Counted from the stretch's first letter, positions 1 to 8,886 are shown. The stretch is 64,000 bases of DNA from Rhizobium cauense (GCF_019511525.1 NZ_JAEUAT010000006.1:62001-126000), one strand, 5' to 3'. Notes: generated by a model from the sequence alone, not told the origin. Made by a program: numbers and translations.

Positions 1-650
1 ACGGCAAATGCGATCGCATCAGCGATATCGCAAGCCTGCGGCAGCTCAAAGCCATCAATGAACCGCTCCCGCACGCTGGGGTCGTTGCCATGGACGTGGT
101 TGAAGATGTCCGTAGCAACGCGGCCGGGGCACACTTCAGTCACTCGAACACGTTTGCCGAATGCATCGATGCGGAGCTGGTTGGATAGCATCGCAACACC
201 GGCCTTCACGGCGTGATAGGTTGAGTTTCCGCCAAAGTTGTAATTGCCTGCGATGGAGGAGATGTTGATCACGTGCCCACGATCACGGGCCACCATTCCT
301 GGGACGATCAGCCGGCAAATATGGAGCACTGCGCGCAGGTTTACATCGACCAGTAGATCGATGTCGCCCTCGTCCGCCTCCAGGAATTTCTTCGGACGGT
401 CAACGCCGGCATTGTTGACCAGGATATCGAATTCATACTGGCCCGCCAGATCAGCGATTGCCTGGCGGTCGGTGACGTCAATTGCATGAGCGATGCAGCC
501 GGTGCGAGCGGCAAGTTCCTCCAAAGCGCCTGCACTGCGAGCAATCGCGTGAACTTCAATGTTCTCGCGACTGAACCGCTCAACGATGGCCGCACCAATG
601 CCGGACGATGCGCCTGTGACCAAAGCTGTCTTGTAATCGGAGAAAGGCAT
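1..650 (-). CDS. SDR family NAD(P)-dependent oxidoreductase (3' end beyond window)
   Basis: Classical short-chain dehydrogenase/reductase, a soluble Rossmann-fold enzyme of unknown substrate. The reading frame from ATG at 648-650 gives TGASSGIG (residues 12-19, cofactor binding), NNAG (79-82), the NISS serine (about 131) and the catalytic YHAVK (Y145, K149). The YdfG-like length suggests only a few dozen residues are missing past position 1. It diverges from the LysR gene at 870, so LysR may regulate it. The class is certain; the substrate cannot be told from sequence. Confidence 0.9.
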   Translation of the reverse strand, partial: MPFSDYKTALVTGASSGIGAAIVERFSRENIEVHAIARSAGALEELAARTGCIAHAIDVTDRQAIADLAGQYEFDILVNNAGVDRPKKFLEADEGDIDLLVDVNLRAVLHICRLIVPGMVARDRGHVINISSIAGNYNFGGNSTYHAVKAGVAMLSNQLRIDAFGKRVRVTEVCPGRVATDIFNHVHGNDPSVRERFIDGFELPQACDIADAIAFA

Positions 651-701
651 ATCAGTTCCCTTGTTGTTACCTGGACCTTAGCGAAGCGCGTGGCGCTTGC
701 C

Positions 702-738
702 TAAGACCGATTATTTCTGGAGTAATAAGCAAGTCTTA
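702..738. promoter_or_regulatory. Imperfect dyad in the SDR/lysR divergent intergenic region
   Basis: TAAGAC (702-707) is repeated in inverted orientation as GTCTTA (733-738), enclosing an AT-rich stretch with ATTATT and AATAAG. LysR-type regulators usually bind AT-rich interrupted dyads in the intergenic region they share with a divergent gene, and this lies between the SDR start (650) and the LysR start (870). That it is the operator is inference from position; the arms are only six bases. Confidence 0.3.
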
Positions 739-869
739 TGGAGCACATGCGCCGCTACCGGACCGCCCAAACTTACCCGCTCGGCACGCGCGTTGGTTTG
801 CCCGCATTGCAAATGCCGGGCAGTGCTGTAGACATGCCGTCACAGAAGATCGCAACGGTTTGATCTGAC

Positions 870-1775
870 ATGGATATCAAACGCCTTAGGTCCTTTATCG
901 TCATCGTCGACAGCGGCAGCATCACCAGGGCTGCTGACATACTTCATCTGGCCCAGCCAGCGCTTAGCCAGCAGTTGGCCGCCCTTGAGGAACACTTCGG
1001 ACAAAAACTGCTTTTGCGAAGCCAGCAGGGCGTGACAATGACCGATGCAGGCCATGCCGTTTACAGGCATGCGCAGATCATTCTGCGCCAGATGGAGCAG
1101 GCCCAGGCAGACGCCGCCGCAGCGGGAAACTCGCTCGCAGGCCGAGTCTCCGTAGGCCTTGTCCCATTCAGCAGCGCTGCCACCTTGTCGGTCGAACTCC
1201 TCGCTGAAACAAGAAAAAGGCACCCCGGGATATTGCTGCACCTGACCGAGAGTGTCGGGCAGACGTACAGCCAGTTGATAATGAACGGAAAACTGGAAAT
1301 GGCGCTCATTCACGGCGAGGGCCCAATCAAAGGCGTGCGATTCGATCCAATATTGAGCGAGGAATTCTACCTCGTCGCTCCGCAGGGCTTCGCCATCGAC
1401 GACGGCTCAAAGCCCGTGCCCATCGGCGCGCTTGACGGCATTCCGCTGCTTCTTCCACCGGCCTACAATTTCGTGCGGCGAGCCGTGGATACAGCCTTCA
1501 CGCGCAGCAGGATCAATCTCAAGATCGTCGCCGAAGTCGAGATCGTAAGGACCCTTGCGCGAGCGGTTGCGAGCGGCCTCGGCGCCACAATCATGCCAAA
1601 GGCGATCGCCGACCGCATTGTGAAAGAATCGAGCGAGCCGCTTGTTTGTCGGCTCGTCTCACCACGGATTGAGGAAACGTTGTCGCTTTGTACGTCGGAT
1701 CAGAGTTCACTTTCCGAACCGGCACTTGCGGTCAAGGACATCCTTATTGAGTTGACCGAACAGCTGAAGCGATAA
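870..1775 (+). CDS. LysR family transcriptional regulator
   Basis: LysR-type regulator of normal length (301 residues). Residues 1-60 form the winged helix-turn-helix (ITRAADILHLAQPALSQQ is the recognition helix region), followed by the linker helix and a periplasmic-binding-protein-like effector domain from about residue 90 to the end. The effector domain resembles the Nac/CysB-like group in its RVSVGLVPF opening. It converges on the aminotransferase with a 7-base gap and diverges from the SDR gene. Candidate targets are the SDR gene and, less directly, the 5-oxoproline operon. The effector is unknown. Confidence 0.9.
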   Translation: MDIKRLRSFIVIVDSGSITRAADILHLAQPALSQQLAALEEHFGQKLLLRSQQGVTMTDAGHAVYRHAQIILRQMEQAQADAAAAGNSLAGRVSVGLVPFSSAATLSVELLAETRKRHPGILLHLTESVGQTYSQLIMNGKLEMALIHGEGPIKGVRFDPILSEEFYLVAPQGFAIDDGSKPVPIGALDGIPLLLPPAYNFVRRAVDTAFTRSRINLKIVAEVEIVRTLARAVASGLGATIMPKAIADRIVKESSEPLVCRLVSPRIEETLSLCTSDQSSLSEPALAVKDILIELTEQLKR

Positions 1776-1782
1776 AAGTGCC

Positions 1783-2988
1783 TCAGCGCATATCCTTGCA
1801 GAACTGCTCGATGCGGGCACAACCCTCGCGCAGCATCTCCATGCTGGTCGCATAGGAGACGCGGAAATAGGGGCTCATGCCATAGGCAGCACCTTGCACC
1901 GTAGCCACGTGATGTTCCTCGACCAGAGCCATGACGAAATCGACATCGGTCTCGATTTTCCGGCCACCCTTTGTGGTCCTGCCGATTACGGCGGACATGT
2001 TGGGATAGACGTAGAATGCGCCTTCGGGCTTGTGGCAACGTAGCCCGTCGATCTTCGAAAGCGTGTCGACAACAAAGTCACGTCTCTCTCGATAGATCGC
2101 CGCCCGCTCCTTGAGCAAATCCTGGGGGCCATTCAGTGCCGCGATCGCCGCAGCCTGCGCGACCGTCGAGATCCCTCCGCCGTTTTGACCGTTCACGTTG
2201 CTGATCGCAGCCACCAGCTGTTTTGAGCCGCTAGCACAAAATCCAAGGCGCCAGCCAGTCATCGCATAGGCCTTCGAGACGCCGTTCATGGTCAAAACCC
2301 GGTCGTATAGCCGCGGCTCCACCTCTGCAATCGTGCAAAAGTCGAAGCCGTCATAGACGAGATGCTCGTAGATATCGTCCGTCAAAATCCAAATGTCGGG
2401 ATGACGCAGCATGACCTCTGCGATTGCGGCCATTTCGGCGCGCGAGCAGGCCGCACCGGTAGGGTTGTTTGGAAAGTTCAAAATAAGCCATTTCGTCCGG
2501 GGCGTGATTGCAGCTTCGAGGTCCTCGGCCCGAAGTTTGAAGCCTGCCTGTTCGAAACACGGGACTGCAACCGGGGTGCCGCCAGCAAACTTGACGATAT
2601 CAGCATAGCTGACCCATGACGGTGTCGGTATGACAACTTCGTCACCGGGATTGCAGGTTGCAAGCATGGCGTTGAAAATCACTTGCTTGCCACCGCCAGA
2701 AACGACGATCTGGCTTGCCTCATAGTCGAGGTTGTTGTCTCGCTTGAATTTCGCGGCAATTGCCGCCTTGAGCGCGGGCGTGCCATCCATGGGTGGATAC
2801 TTGGTGTCCCCGCCAAGGGCGGCTGCATGAGCCGCTTCGATGGCATGGACAGGCGTCGGAAAATCCGGTTCCCCCGAAGACAGGCTGACGACCTTGATCC
2901 CCTTTGCGGAAAGCTCTCGGGCACGCTGGGTCATGGCGGCGGATGCGGACACGGACACATTTTTCAAGCGGTCGGCTACGGAGGGCAT
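1783..2988 (-). CDS. Class I/II aminotransferase (aspartate aminotransferase-like)
   Basis: PLP-dependent fold-type I aminotransferase, 401 residues. Visible signatures are SSGEPDFPTP near residue 37, the substrate/phosphate motif PNNPTG (173-178), TDDIYE (203-208, cofactor-binding Asp and Tyr), and the Schiff-base lysine in SKAYAMTGWRLG (K239). This is the aspartate/prephenate aminotransferase subgroup. It is the last gene of the leftward operon, 41 bases after pxpA, which suggests that glutamate released from 5-oxoproline may be transaminated. Exact substrate pair cannot be read from sequence. Confidence 0.88.
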   Translation of the reverse strand: MPSVADRLKNVSVSASAAMTQRARELSAKGIKVVSLSSGEPDFPTPVHAIEAAHAAALGGDTKYPPMDGTPALKAAIAAKFKRDNNLDYEASQIVVSGGGKQVIFNAMLATCNPGDEVVIPTPSWVSYADIVKFAGGTPVAVPCFEQAGFKLRAEDLEAAITPRTKWLILNFPNNPTGAACSRAEMAAIAEVMLRHPDIWILTDDIYEHLVYDGFDFCTIAEVEPRLYDRVLTMNGVSKAYAMTGWRLGFCASGSKQLVAAISNVNGQNGGGISTVAQAAAIAALNGPQDLLKERAAIYRERRDFVVDTLSKIDGLRCHKPEGAFYVYPNMSAVIGRTTKGGRKIETDVDFVMALVEEHHVATVQGAAYGMSPYFRVSYATSMEMLREGCARIEQFCKDMR

Positions 2989-3029
2989 TGTGTTGATCTT
3001 TCAATTGAATGGATCGGGTTGGTTTGTTG

Positions 3030-3797
3030 TCAGGATGCCAGTTCGACGGCCGGCGCCAACGTTGCGCCGACGGACACAATTTCGTTGCGGATCAGGCTCG
3101 CCAGTTCCAGAGATCCTGGTGTGTCGCTGTGCACGAGGATCGAGCGGGCCGGCATCTGAATGACGGTTCCATCTATCGCCTCGACTGTTCCTTCGATGAG
3201 GAAGCGTCGGACGCGCGTGCGCACAGATGCTTCATCCTTCACCAGAGCTCCGGGAAGACCGCGGGCAACCAGCTTTCCTGCCGCATCGTAGGCGCGATCG
3301 GCCAGGAAGAGCGCCAGTGACCGGAGCTTGGCTCGCCTGGCTGCCCTTTCGATCTCGCTATCGGGGGTTACAAGGATCACAAGATCGGGGGCGACCTTCG
3401 AAATGGCGTCCATCATCAAGTCAGCCAATGCAGGGTCGCGGTTTACCATGTTGCCCATCGCGGCATGAAAGCTGAAATGACCAACAGTCATCCCCTCGCC
3501 CTTGGCAATCGCCGTGAGGGCCCCGAGTTGATAAAGCAGCTGTTGTCTCAGTTCGTCGGGCTGAAACGCTATTTCCTTGCGCCCGAACCCGGCTCGATCC
3601 GGTAAGCCGGGGTGCGCACCAATACCGACACCATTTGCTTTCGCCAGACGTACCATCCTCGCCATCGTGTCCGGATCGCCGCCATGGAACCCACAAGCAA
3701 TGTTGGCCGAAGACACAACCTTCATCATGGCCTCGTCATCGCATAGCCGGTAGGGACCAAATCCTTCGCCCATATCGGAATTGAGATCGATCCTCAT
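3030..3797 (-). CDS. pxpA: 5-oxoprolinase subunit PxpA (LamB/YcsF family)
   Basis: LamB/YcsF family protein, 255 residues, the PxpA subunit of the ATP-dependent prokaryotic 5-oxoprolinase that opens pyroglutamate to glutamate. Diagnostic motifs are the N-terminal RIDLNSDMGEGFG and ANIACGFHGGDP, followed by GIGAHPG and the GHFSFHAAMGN histidine region. I start at ATG 3795-3797, preceded by GAGG and in register with the family's usual N-terminus; an upstream TTG at 3833 would add twelve unsupported residues. It lies directly downstream of pxpC and pxpB, the other two subunits. Confidence 0.93.
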   Translation of the reverse strand: MRIDLNSDMGEGFGPYRLCDDEAMMKVVSSANIACGFHGGDPDTMARMVRLAKANGVGIGAHPGLPDRAGFGRKEIAFQPDELRQQLLYQLGALTAIAKGEGMTVGHFSFHAAMGNMVNRDPALADLMMDAISKVAPDLVILVTPDSEIERAARRAKLRSLALFLADRAYDAAGKLVARGLPGALVKDEASVRTRVRRFLIEGTVEAIDGTVIQMPARSILVHSDTPGSLELASLIRNEIVSVGATLAPAVELAS

Positions 3798-3825
3798 CCT
3801 GTCCTCGCTCGTTTGGCCGAATTCG

Positions 3826-4821
3826 TCATCCAATCACTCCAAGCGCCCGTTTGACCATTTCCGCTGTGCGCTTGACGTCTCCAACGTACGCAGCGATCGC
3901 CTTTTCGTTTTCGAGCGCCTCAGCGTGGGTCGAGCGGACGAACCTGATCTTGCTTCCGATGCGCGCCTGACCAAGACGCCACAGGTCGCTCTCAATCACA
4001 CCAGCGATCTTTGGATAGCCGCCGGCGGTATTGGCGTCGCTCATCTGAATGATCGGCTCTCCGCCGGGAGGTACCTGGACAACACCTGGCACGACACCGT
4101 GTGAGCGCATCTCTACCGGGGCAGTGGGCTTGATCGCGTTTCCAGACAGCCGGTAACCGGTCCGATCGCTCTGCGACGATATCCGCCAGTGCTGGGTCCA
4201 GAAGCGATCGGCATCGTCACCGAACAGGTCGTGCTCGCCGGCTGCGATGGCGCGGATCGCGAGTTCGTCATCCGAAGACTCGGGCAACAAGTCGCGCAAG
4301 GCGCTCGCCGGGCTGACGACCGCGATCCCGTTGCTTGGCAGGCGCAGAGAACCCGTTGACGCAGCGATTGTCAGTCTGTCACCGTTCATCAGCGGGCGAC
4401 CGGCATTTCCGCCAAACCCACCGCGCAAGGTGGTGCTTCGCGACCCCATGAGAACAGGGACGTCAAGACCGCCAGCGAACATAATGTAAGCGCGCGCTAA
4501 CTTTTCTGGATGAGCAATCTCGAGAATTTGTCCCGCCTCGACCAGATGCGTGCACCAGGGAAGGATTTCGGTCCCATCCAACCTGAGCTCGCCATCTGCT
4601 CCGGTGACCGCAAACGCACCACTTACACAAAAGGTGAGCTTGAAAGGAAACGTCTGCACCTCGATAGCTGCAGCCCCTTCGTCGTTTCCCAGGAGTATGT
4701 TACCGATCCTGACGGCAAGCGGATCCATTGCACCACTTGCAGAGACCCCGATGTTTCGGTAACCAGGTCGCCCCAGATCCTGCACGGTGTTCAACGGGCC
4801 TGTGGCAAGAATCTCGATCAT
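3826..4821 (-). CDS. pxpC: 5-oxoprolinase subunit PxpC (biotin-dependent carboxyltransferase family)
   Basis: 331-residue protein of the carboxyltransferase C/D family (KipA/allophanate hydrolase subunit 2), PxpC of 5-oxoprolinase. The opening IEILATGPLNTVQDLGRPGYRN matches the family, as do the RLSGNAIKP and GVVPGVVQVPPGGEPI segments and the late IQMSDANTAGGYPKIA. Its start overlaps the pxpB stop as ATGA, so the two subunits are probably translationally coupled. The same family also occurs in urea amidolyase; the neighbouring YcsF gene favours 5-oxoprolinase. Confidence 0.92.
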   Translation of the reverse strand: MIEILATGPLNTVQDLGRPGYRNIGVSASGAMDPLAVRIGNILLGNDEGAAAIEVQTFPFKLTFCVSGAFAVTGADGELRLDGTEILPWCTHLVEAGQILEIAHPEKLARAYIMFAGGLDVPVLMGSRSTTLRGGFGGNAGRPLMNGDRLTIAASTGSLRLPSNGIAVVSPASALRDLLPESSDDELAIRAIAAGEHDLFGDDADRFWTQHWRISSQSDRTGYRLSGNAIKPTAPVEMRSHGVVPGVVQVPPGGEPIIQMSDANTAGGYPKIAGVIESDLWRLGQARIGSKIRFVRSTHAEALENEKAIAAYVGDVKRTAEMVKRALGVIG

Positions 4822-5525
4822 AGTTCGATCCTTTCAGGCACGAACCGCACGGTGTCGCCGGGTGCCATCAACGCGGGTTGGGCGGCACCGGGATCAAACA
4901 TATTGAAGTCGGCGTGCCCGATCGAATTCCAACCATTCGGTCCGGTGAGCATGGCAACTCCGGTCTGCATACCGCCTATCGTCACACAGCCTTTCTCCAT
5001 TCGAAGAGACGGAACCTTCTTGCGGGGCATGTATATTTGTGGGTTGAGGCCATGGAGATAGGCAAATCCGGGTGCGCTTCCGAGGGCAAAGACGCGGTAG
5101 TGCCCCTCATGGTGGAGTCGAACGACCTCACGGTCGGTGAGGCCCGACAGGTCGCAGAGTGCGGGAAGATCCGTGGCGAACTCACCGCCGTAATGGACGG
5201 GAACCTCGATCGTTTTCCCGGCGATGTCGATACCGTCGGCTTCTTTCCACGCCGCCTGGAGGCGCTCGACGACAGTCTGAGGATCCTCAGGCGTCTCTTT
5301 GAATATCGCCAGCACATTGGTCATACCGGGAATGACTTCCGAAACATCTGGCCAACCCTGTACCGTCCGCGATACCGCCCATATCAGCCTTTGAGCGGGA
5401 AGATCGAAATCCCCAGGCGACTCGAGGAGGAATGCCTTTGCGCCAATGAACGAGATGCGGGCGCTGGTTTGAGAAGCGGCATGCACCTCAAAAATCTGGG
5501 CTACGTTTGTTGAGGAAATTGTCAT
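4818..5525 (-). CDS. pxpB: 5-oxoprolinase subunit PxpB (KipI family)
   Basis: 235-residue allophanate hydrolase subunit 1/KipI family protein, PxpB of 5-oxoprolinase. Recognisable segments are EVPVHYGGEFATDLPAL, the FALGSAPGFAYL loop and the VPSLRMEKGCVTIGG-GVAMLTGPNGWNSIG C-terminus. It overlaps pxpC by four bases and follows the biotinyl-like gene by one base. KipI homologues also inhibit sporulation kinases in Bacillus, but the operon context makes the metabolic role far more likely. Confidence 0.92.
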   Translation of the reverse strand: MTISSTNVAQIFEVHAASQTSARISFIGAKAFLLESPGDFDLPAQRLIWAVSRTVQGWPDVSEVIPGMTNVLAIFKETPEDPQTVVERLQAAWKEADGIDIAGKTIEVPVHYGGEFATDLPALCDLSGLTDREVVRLHHEGHYRVFALGSAPGFAYLHGLNPQIYMPRKKVPSLRMEKGCVTIGGMQTGVAMLTGPNGWNSIGHADFNMFDPGAAQPALMAPGDTVRFVPERIEL

Positions 5526-5526
5526 G

Positions 5527-5934
5527 TCACGGGCTCAGTTCGAAGAGAGGTTCACCAAAGCCGACCAGATCGCCGACGCTGGCGATCTGCCGTGCGGATG
5601 AAAACGAATGGCTGGCGCAGACCGGAAGAAGAACGGGACCGACCTCAATAAACCCGAGGAGGTGACCTTTTGCTGCTTTTTGGGATAGTCCATTGGCTTC
5701 CCCGGGAGCATGCGAAATAAAATGGCCCGCCATCGGGGCCTTCACGAGAATTGGCGTCCCGGCCTGTTTTTCTCGTTTCCCAATTGGCGTAACCTGGACG
5801 TCCCTACCAGTATCAACCACGATCCGTACGTGGCCTGTGCTGTTGGTGATTTCCAGACCACTCACCCCGGCCATTTCGAGCGCATCTGCCAATGCTGAGA
5901 GCGTAGCGGTGTCGGTAACATCTATCGCGCTCAT
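5527..5934 (-). CDS. Biotinyl-lipoyl-like domain protein lacking the biotinylation lysine
   Basis: 135 residues, with the linker and flattened-barrel layout of a biotin carboxyl carrier protein: an N-terminal helix (TLSALADALEMAGVSGLEITN), then LVKAPMAGHFISH opening the barrel and VGDLVGFGEPLFELSP closing it. Where a functional carrier has AMKM or AMKV, this protein reads GFIEVGPVLLPVCAS, with no lysine, so it is unlikely to be biotinylated. I start at ATG 5932-5934, with GGGGAG four bases upstream and ATGA overlap with accC; a TTG at 5958 is less likely. It may be a structural subunit of the carboxylase or oxoprolinase. Confidence 0.75.
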   Translation of the reverse strand: MSAIDVTDTATLSALADALEMAGVSGLEITNSTGHVRIVVDTGRDVQVTPIGKREKQAGTPILVKAPMAGHFISHAPGEANGLSQKAAKGHLLGFIEVGPVLLPVCASHSFSSARQIASVGDLVGFGEPLFELSP

Positions 5935-7319
5935 GCCGCTCCCCTGTGCTTGATCCACTTTTCAAGGTAGTGAATGTCCGTCTCCCCTCGCGCAAATCCC
6001 TCGTCTTGAAGGAGTTCACGAAGGAATGGGAGATTGGTCTCAATTCCCTCTATCCGCATATCCGCCAGCGCCTCGCGCATTGTTGCGATTGCGGCCGATC
6101 TGGTCGGCGCGTGCACAATCAGCTTGGCGATGAGAGAGTCATAGTAGGGGGACACGCGATAGCCGTCGTGGATGTGCGTATCGACGCGAACGCCCTGCCC
6201 TTTGGGAAGAACGACCTCTGCAACCGCACCGGCAGATGGCATAAATGTCTTCGGATCCTCAGCATTGATGCGGCACTCAATCGAATGGCCGGTACATGCA
6301 ACTTGGCTTTGATCCATCGGCAGCGGGGTGCCCTGAGCGACCATTATCTGCTCACGCACGATGTCTATGCCGCTCGTCATTTCCGTCACAGGATGCTCGA
6401 CCTGCAGGCGAGTGTTCATTTCAATAAAATAAAACGCGCCGTCCTCGTAGAGAAACTCGAACGTCCCGACCCCTCGATAGCCAATCTGCTTGCAGGCCTC
6501 GACGCAGGCTCGTCCGACAGGCTCAATGAACTGGGGCGAAATTCCAGGCGCAGGTGCTTCTTCCACCACCTTCTGGTGCCGGCGCTGCATCGAGCAATCG
6601 CGATGCCCGAGCCACACGCCGTTGCCGTGGTTGTCGCAAATGACTTGTATCTCGATGTGTCGCGGATGCTCCAGGAACTTTTCCATGTAAAGGTCCGCAG
6701 ACCCGAAAGCCTGGCGCGCTTCTTCGCGCGTCAGCGCGATCGCCTCGTGGAGAGAGCCTGGCTCGGTTACGACGCGCATTCCCCTCCCGCCTCCGCCGCC
6801 GGCTGCCTTTACGATTACGGGATATCCAATCTCGGTTGCGGTGCGTTCGACAGCCAGGGCGTCATCGGGTAGCGCGGTATCCGGACCTGGCACACAAGGC
6901 ACGCCAGCGGCAATCATCGCGCGCTTTGCTGATATTTTGTCGCCCATTGTCGCAATTGCGGAAGCCGGTGGTCCAATGAATGCCAGGCCAGCCTTTGCGA
7001 CGGCGTCCGAAAAGGACGCTTTTTCCGAAAGAAATCCATAACCTGGATGAACCGCTCCCGCGCCGGTCAATCGAGCTGCCAGGATAATGGCATCCTGATT
7101 CAGATAGCTTTTGCCAGCAGTAGCCGGCCCTATGCACAGGAACTGGTCGCTTCGTTTTCCATACTCCGCATGTCTGTCTGCCTCCGAGCAGATCATTACG
7201 GTCTTTAAACCCAATTCTCGGCAGGCTCGCTCAATACGAACCGCGATTTCGCCTCGGTTGGCAATCAGAACCGTTTGAAACGGAAGGGTTTGAGCGGAGG
7301 TGAGGGGGTTATCGCTCAT
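5931..7319 (-). CDS. Biotin carboxylase (AccC-like)
   Basis: 462-residue ATP-grasp biotin carboxylase, the enzyme that carboxylates the biotin of a carrier protein using bicarbonate and ATP. The N-terminal preATP-grasp segment (VLIANRGEIAVRIERACRELG), glycine-rich loop GGGGRGMRVV, the metal/ATP residues FIEMNTRLQVEHPVTE and the C-terminal biotin carboxylase domain are all present and of normal length. It overlaps the carrier gene upstream and the degenerate carrier downstream by four bases each. Since it is embedded with pxpABC it is probably a pathway-specific paralogue rather than the housekeeping acetyl-CoA carboxylase subunit. Confidence 0.9.
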   Translation of the reverse strand: MSDNPLTSAQTLPFQTVLIANRGEIAVRIERACRELGLKTVMICSEADRHAEYGKRSDQFLCIGPATAGKSYLNQDAIILAARLTGAGAVHPGYGFLSEKASFSDAVAKAGLAFIGPPASAIATMGDKISAKRAMIAAGVPCVPGPDTALPDDALAVERTATEIGYPVIVKAAGGGGGRGMRVVTEPGSLHEAIALTREEARQAFGSADLYMEKFLEHPRHIEIQVICDNHGNGVWLGHRDCSMQRRHQKVVEEAPAPGISPQFIEPVGRACVEACKQIGYRGVGTFEFLYEDGAFYFIEMNTRLQVEHPVTEMTSGIDIVREQIMVAQGTPLPMDQSQVACTGHSIECRINAEDPKTFMPSAGAVAEVVLPKGQGVRVDTHIHDGYRVSPYYDSLIAKLIVHAPTRSAAIATMREALADMRIEGIETNLPFLRELLQDEGFARGETDIHYLEKWIKHRGAA

Positions 7320-7744
7320 ATTGCGATCTCCGCAAGTACATCTCCGGCCTGGACCTCGCTCCCATCAAGGTCCGAGAGACGTGCGATGCGGCCGGATCTT
7401 GGCGAGGAAATTGTGTTGAATACCTTCATGGCTTCGATGATGAAGAGTGTCTGGCCTTCTTCAACTTCATCGCCAACGTTGATAAAGGGCGGTTCGTTTG
7501 GTGACGGAGCTCGATGGACGATCCCGAAGACGGGCGCCTTGACCTGAACGGATTTGCCTGTTTCGATAGGCCCATCAGCAGCGTCAACGAGTGGCTGTCC
7601 GGCGGGCGATGAAGCTTCTGCTCGCTCATGTCGATCACGGTTGCGGAATATGCGAACCGCGGTGCCTTTCTCCTCCACAAAAAGCTCCGTGACGTTGGAC
7701 TGGCCAACGAAGGCGATCAGGGTTTTTATCTTGTCCACATCCAT
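7316..7744 (-). CDS. Biotin carboxyl carrier protein (AccB-like)
   Basis: 142-residue carrier with the expected order: N-terminal helical segment MDVDKIKTLIAFVGQSNVTE, a flexible linker, and a C-terminal biotinyl domain with the biotin-accepting lysine in IIEAMKVFN. I start at ATG 7742-7744, which matches the family's usual beginning; an upstream start at 7771 adds nine residues. It is the first gene of the leftward operon running through accC, pxpB, pxpC and pxpA. No carboxyltransferase of the AccA/AccD or PccB type is in the window, so the acceptor of the carboxyl group is unclear; PxpB/PxpC homology to carboxyltransferase-like domains makes them candidates. Confidence 0.88.
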   Translation of the reverse strand: MDVDKIKTLIAFVGQSNVTELFVEEKGTAVRIFRNRDRHERAEASSPAGQPLVDAADGPIETGKSVQVKAPVFGIVHRAPSPNEPPFINVGDEVEEGQTLFIIEAMKVFNTISSPRSGRIARLSDLDGSEVQAGDVLAEIAI

Positions 7745-8060
7745 CAACTGTCTCGGAAGTCTGGAATTCAATCCGTCGATCGGGGCACTGTGCTGCCAAT
7801 CGCTTCGACTTTCCGTAGCACGATCATTCGGATGATGGGGTCAGACGAACTTTTGATGACCCGACCTTTGAACTGTCGGACTGACGCGGACGGCGGCTTC
7901 TGCGGCGAGTATTGATTGCCAAGAAAATCGCTTATGCCGTCACCTGAGAAAGTGCGGGGCTACTGCTCCAGCCCGAAAGGCAGGAACACCTCCAGCACCC
8001 GCAATTCGGATATGCCTTCAGGATGTTAGGCTCTATTTGACGAACCGGCCCACCCGCGTT
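7745..8060. other. Intergenic region upstream of the accB-pxp operon and downstream of the eCIS operon
   Basis: About 316 bases without a convincing gene on either strand. It should hold the promoter of the leftward accB operon and the end of the leftward eCIS transcript. I see no strong hairpin followed by a T-run after the stop at 8061, and no clear -35/-10 pair. Confidence 0.5.
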
Positions 8061-8870
8061 TCATTCCTGAGCATGGCCGCTCATGAGTTTGGCGACAAGC
8101 GGTGCAGCGACCGAATGGTTGCCTCGAGGATCGCCAGAGAGGAGGTAATGCAATTCTGCCTGGAAGGAGCGCCTCAGTGCGGCGACGGCCTCGTCCTTGC
8201 CATCGCCGGGTCCCGAAGAGGGAGGGAGCCCAAGCCCGACGTCATGAGCCGCCTGCCTGAGCGCCATAAGCAACCGCCTGTCTTGTTGGCTAACAGCCTT
8301 CCTTCCGACTTGCGGGACCTCCGCCTTCATCGCGAGAGGCGCGAGGTCTGCAAGACCAAGGCGTCCGATAGCAAGCATCGCCGTCATTCGCACACGCCAG
8401 TCCGGATCGCTAAGGCCGGCGCGGATCAGAGACCGGACAAGGGTCGAGTTCGCGTCGCTGTAGCAGGCGACCGCCGTCTGAAGAATATGCCAACCACTGG
8501 AGTTTCCCCGCGTTGAAGTACCGCTGCGCCGTGGCCGCTCCATCGCCGCAACGAACGCGTCTTCGACGCTTCCGACATCGATCGCGCCGAGTCGCGATGC
8601 CAACGTTTCTGCCACTCCAGCGACCCGCTCGCCTCTTAACGCGAGCCAGGAGACATTATCCTTAGAATGGAAATCAATCTCCAGATCGTCCCCCTCTCCC
8701 CCCGACCAGGACGCAAAAGACGGTCGTCCGGAGGCATCCACTTCAACGCTCCCGCGATCCGGATCGCGTACCAGCCCCTGCTCCTCGATCGCAACAGCAG
8801 TATCGATGAAGGAATGACCGGAAACGGTCAAAATCCGGTGATTGTCAGTGCGCATTGGGTAATCCTGCAT
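8061..8870 (-). CDS. HEAT-like repeat protein at the end of the eCIS operon
   Basis: 269 residues, no family recognised with certainty. The first half is acidic and rich in beta-type sequence (DDLEIDFHSKDNVSWLALRG); the second half is alpha-helical with one clear HEAT-like unit (LSDPDWRVRMTAMLAIGRLG). I start at ATG 8868-8870 because GGAGG sits eight bases upstream; an in-frame start at 8978 would overlap the preceding gene by 92 bases. It follows the giant toxin-like gene with a 16-base gap, the place where an immunity or adaptor gene often sits. That role is inference only. Confidence 0.6.
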   Translation of the reverse strand: MQDYPMRTDNHRILTVSGHSFIDTAVAIEEQGLVRDPDRGSVEVDASGRPSFASWSGGEGDDLEIDFHSKDNVSWLALRGERVAGVAETLASRLGAIDVGSVEDAFVAAMERPRRSGTSTRGNSSGWHILQTAVACYSDANSTLVRSLIRAGLSDPDWRVRMTAMLAIGRLGLADLAPLAMKAEVPQVGRKAVSQQDRRLLMALRQAAHDVGLGLPPSSGPGDGKDEAVAALRRSFQAELHYLLSGDPRGNHSVAAPLVAKLMSGHAQE

Positions 8871-8886
8871 TTGCCCCACCTCCACA

